From Bacteroidia bacterium (GTDB lineage Bacteria; Bacteroidota; Bacteroidia; NS11-12g; UBA955): a stretch of DNA of 64,000 nucleotides. The notes beneath the pieces are model-generated. The model was not told the origin of the DNA. It saw nothing but the letters and a program-made list of their open reading frames with translations, and made no database searches. The stretch is from NCBI GenBank assembly GCA_023228875.1, contig JALOAG010000002.1:244524-308523 (forward strand), written 5' to 3'. Each line of letters opens with the position of its first letter. Positions within the stretch are counted from its first letter, which is position 1. A program made the position numbers and the translations under genes. Shown here one piece after another: positions 62,701-64,000 of this stretch.

Positions 62701-62999
62701 TTGAGATTTGGAGAGACTTTGAGTCCTCTCATCCCAACAAAACCGCCCTCTGTAATGAGTGTGATGGTCTGTGTTGTAATAGCCCCCTTGAATATTTTAT
62801 TTATCTGCAAGGTATGTGCAGTATAAATAAAATTATTTTTTGAATCTTCATAAGACTCTTTATGAAGCACAGTAGCTTCAATTACAAAGTCTGATTGAGC
62901 AATCCGTTCATTCAGAGGAATATTGATTAAAGGGCAACCGGCTTTGTTATCCAACACTCCAAAAAGAATGACCAATAGGAGTACTAATATTTTTTTCAT
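59799..62999 (-). CDS. T9SS-secreted metzincin-like metalloprotease with TIG domain
   Basis: A 1066-residue exported protein. Signal peptide (MKKILVLLLVILFGVLDNKAG); N-terminal domain (about 20-185); IPT/TIG domain (about 190-285: PAISGFLPSTIHAGTQEVLTITG); protease domain (about 290-490) with HELGHGHQLGH near residue 437 and a Met-turn-like NVMHYA; repetitive beta region (about 530-900); and a C-terminal T9SS domain (LYPNPAHDIIII ... KGIYFLRVNSNDR). The zinc motif has His at 1, 5 and 11 plus Glu at 2 as in metzincins, but Gln where the usual Gly of HExxHxxGxxH stands. Part of the beta region is nearly identical to the next gene. Confidence 0.85.
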   Translation of the reverse strand: MKKILVLLLVILFGVLDNKAGCPLINIPLNERIAQSDFVIEATVLHKESYEDSKNNFIYTAHTLQINKIFKGAITTQTITLITEGGFVGMRGLKVSPNLNTEIGQSGIFFLTINTKWETGIGITTSYLSPIGPLGFIYYDHQQLNAFDELNNWGMISVNLIPAITSITGHNYQSLTPQKNTENIRRATPAISGFLPSTIHAGTQEVLTITGTDFGATQGTGTVYFPNANDGGSTYVQARSGDIISWSDTKIELKVTSSAGTGNIIVKENGGNTSSPSASTLTIPWAHLNVEYANYPPSPVTEPFEIRHQSLNGLGGITWTWDDDFLANSNATASFLRALETWRCKTLINWSVSGNKNNPSNSFDGDNMVFYDNSLPGSVIGVCYSWYSGCFKSGSSGDMNWYVSELDIAFKKTFAWQYGPSDPSMSEYDFESVALHELGHGHQLGHVINSANVMHYAISNGDNHRELQSNDTACGNYIMSKSTTGVCSQTAMTKVAQVDCMVRDPLIFRSKKSGKWNELATWEYAPWTGAFWHDTIILPSFYIDSVIIRNGHTVEITDDRVLTRTNVNSGGILKWTSGNVILDKGINRNLIIENGGTFVQANDSTMKRNPLSNLKMDSEGILITSHSNGLLGLGSVYFVTPYKQTFIYNKSGSQNAGSALPASVKKLEVNNGSILTLQSNIGLSGELSLTSGKIKTGAYTLTLGTSTTDKGSLSYTSGSIEGTFARWFDGTNSGSSSGLFPLESNNNKKFVTVEFSSAPSAGGTLTASYINSSMGASGLPVAVPAVGLCAAYNISNAAPSYWQIDDGNGLSGGTYDIAFEAEGFDGITDLCELGLLKRSGMGSWALAGTPVQTSGTLLKPIVKVTGASGWSNFGFGGGSPNPLPITLTDFNVRADEGNVGVYINWTTVAEINNDYFEVQHSIDGQTWQTLEFVQGKGNSLQANHYYVIDTKPKMGINYYRIKQVDYDGHASLSSFRSIIIKTTKVQPSVSLYPNPAHDIIIISSTFINSFDIELVSIEGSILIKQTMHPLTSNSEDYIDIKHLAKGIYFLRVNSNDRVETFRVIKD
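60362..60728 (-). repeat. Copy A of a 367-bp near-identical block
   Basis: Aligns without gaps to 63634-64000 (offset 3272) with about 8 mismatches by eye, roughly 98% identity. It encodes the region from APSAGGTLTASYINSS to SNFGFGGG in the T9SS protein. The copy at the window edge may extend further. Confidence 0.9.
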
Positions 63000-63020
63000 G
63001 GCAGTATCATTATTTTACTG

Positions 63021-63028
63021 CAAATGTA
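63021..63028 (-). promoter_or_regulatory. -7 promoter element of the metzincin-like T9SS gene
   Basis: TACATTTG on the minus strand, 21 nt before ATG 62999. It lies in the 71-nt gap after the upstream T9SS gene, implying separate transcription. Confidence 0.45.
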
Positions 63029-63070
63029 TTAGGCAAACCAAATATTTTGACGGATAATCATAAACAATAC

Positions 63071-64000
63071 CTACATTTTAATAACTTTTTTAATAGTGAT
63101 TTTGTCATACACCTTGATAATCAGATAATAAACACCAGCCGGAAAAACACTTAAATCCAATTTGTATGTAGAAAAATTGCTTTGAGGGATCATCTCATTT
63201 AAATAAACCGATTTGCCGGCTGCAGTAGTAATCGTTATTGAAAATGGTTCATTGCTTTGTGTGTTGATAACAAGATGACCGTCAGTAGGGTTCGGAAAGA
63301 TTGATATTTCTGCTTGATGATTCGGTGGGGCAATAATTGCTTCTATTACCTTACTCGAATTCTTTACCCCATGTTTGTCAACTTGAATTAATCGGTAATA
63401 ATTAACTCCGGTTTTAGGCGTGAAATCAACAAATGAATATTGAAGCAACTCATGTGAATTACCGACACCTTTTTGCAATGCAATACATTCCCAGTCTATT
63501 AGATTGTTGGATCTCTGTATTTCAAAATGTTCATTGTTTATTTCTGAAGCCGTTTCCCACATAAGGGTTACATAGAATTGTTTGTGATTCGGTATAGCTT
63601 GAAAATAAGTCAAAGAAATGGGGAGGATATTGAGCGAACCTCCGCCAAAGCCAAAGTTGCTCCATCCGCTTGCACCCGTTACTTTTACAATGGGTTTGAG
63701 CAGCGTTCCGCTTGTTTGAACCGGAGTACCTGCTAAAGCCCAACTGCCCATACCACTGCGTTTGAGAAGTCCTAATTCGCATAAGTCAGTAATACCGTCA
63801 AAACCTTCAGCTTCAAATGCAATTTCATAAGTTCCTCCGCTGAGCCCGTTTCCGTCATCAATTTGCCAATAAGAGGGGGCGACATTGGAAATATTATAAG
63901 CTGCACACAAACCTACGGCAGGTACCGCAACCGGTAAACCTGATACTCCCATTGATGAGTTTATATAGCTTGCAGTGAGCGTACCTCCGGCCCTTGGCGC
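63071..64000 (-). CDS. T9SS-secreted protein, C-terminal part (gene starts beyond the window)
   Basis: The open frame runs off the right edge. The visible 310 residues begin with the shared block (GGTLTASYINSS ... GASGWSNFGFGGG). A fibronectin-like region follows (ISLTYFQAIPNHKQFYVTLMWETASEINNEHFEIQRS) and then a Por/T9SS sorting domain (ISIFPNPTDGHLVINTQ ... AGVYYLIIKVYDK). Only the first third is nearly identical to the neighbouring gene at 59799; the rest is alignable but clearly diverged. The N-terminal functional domain is outside the window, so the activity is unknown. It ends 71 nt before the start of the neighbouring T9SS gene, with a -7 element in between. Confidence 0.85.
   Translation of the reverse strand, partial: APRAGGTLTASYINSSMGVSGLPVAVPAVGLCAAYNISNVAPSYWQIDDGNGLSGGTYEIAFEAEGFDGITDLCELGLLKRSGMGSWALAGTPVQTSGTLLKPIVKVTGASGWSNFGFGGGSLNILPISLTYFQAIPNHKQFYVTLMWETASEINNEHFEIQRSNNLIDWECIALQKGVGNSHELLQYSFVDFTPKTGVNYYRLIQVDKHGVKNSSKVIEAIIAPPNHQAEISIFPNPTDGHLVINTQSNEPFSITITTAAGKSVYLNEMIPQSNFSTYKLDLSVFPAGVYYLIIKVYDKITIKKVIKM
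63634..64000 (-). repeat. Copy B of the 367-bp near-identical block
   Basis: Partner of 60362-60728. Synonymous and non-synonymous differences both occur (for example DIAFEAEG versus EIAFEAEG, MGASG versus MGVSG). Identity drops abruptly at 63633, where the fibronectin-like region begins. The other boundary is off the window. Confidence 0.9.

Overview
The window is chromosomal DNA of a low-GC member of the phylum Bacteroidota. Four things support this. Many genes are preceded by the Bacteroidota-type -7 element TAnnTTTG, sometimes with a -33 TTG/TTTG. Secreted proteins end in the Por/T9SS C-terminal sorting domain. The tmRNA tag reads GETNYALAA. Gene neighbourhoods such as miaB / sigma-54 activator / lptE / TPR protein / secG are typical of the phylum. 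The finer placement (a Chitinophagales- or Sphingobacteriia-like lineage) is only a guess. I see no prophage, CRISPR array, insertion sequence, rRNA or tRNA gene; most of the window is core housekeeping sequence with an accessory right end.

Layout. 1-5.6 kb: the end of a family 2 glycosyltransferase, a small winged-helix-like protein, a REP-like palindrome, a DUF2851 protein, and an ALDH7 dehydrogenase divergent from a GT-C type membrane glycosyltransferase. 5.6-16.2 kb, mostly minus strand: map, an NlpE/META lipoprotein, mgtE, the operon miaB-EBP-lptE-TPR-secG, and clpC. 16.5-22 kb, plus strand: dnaB, an HD phosphohydrolase, ndh, tadA and a membrane lipoprotein. 22-30.6 kb, mixed strands: a cyclophilin-FKBP fusion lipoprotein, a GH3-family enzyme overlapping a lipoprotein gene, rsmE, thiL, comF and purL. 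30.6-46.5 kb: two APC amino-acid permeases, two acyl-CoA dehydrogenases (one of the glutaryl-CoA type), a biotin carboxyl carrier protein, a large repeat-built T9SS protein, DUF4349 and DUF2279 proteins, a phosphohexomutase and a 3-hydroxyacyl-CoA dehydrogenase. 46.5-55.8 kb: ricT-holB, an XRE regulator with a palindromic operator-like site, an ArsR regulator with a textbook promoter, a five-gene envelope operon (small membrane protein, zinc metallopeptidase, cysteine-less thioredoxin-fold protein, coiled-coil protein, LpxL-like acyltransferase), and htpG. 55.9-64 kb: a decayed T9SS gene, a thioesterase, a TPR protein, ssrA (tmRNA), and two neighbouring T9SS genes that share a nearly identical 367-bp block.

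How the genes fit together. Several enzymes (ALDH7/aminoadipate-semialdehyde type, glutaryl-CoA dehydrogenase, 3-hydroxybutyryl-CoA dehydrogenase, short-chain acyl-CoA dehydrogenase, two amino-acid permeases) match steps of lysine-to-crotonyl-CoA catabolism. They are scattered, so a joint pathway is an inference. Protein quality control is well represented (ClpC, HtpG, tmRNA, the immunophilin fusion, methionine aminopeptidase). No clearly new multi-gene system is visible. The signals most worth a second look are the 98% identical block in the two T9SS genes, the five-gene operon with a redox-dead thioredoxin fold, the XRE operator, predicted near-leaderless promoters, a lipoprotein that seems to need a non-canonical start codon, and the multiply broken T9SS gene.
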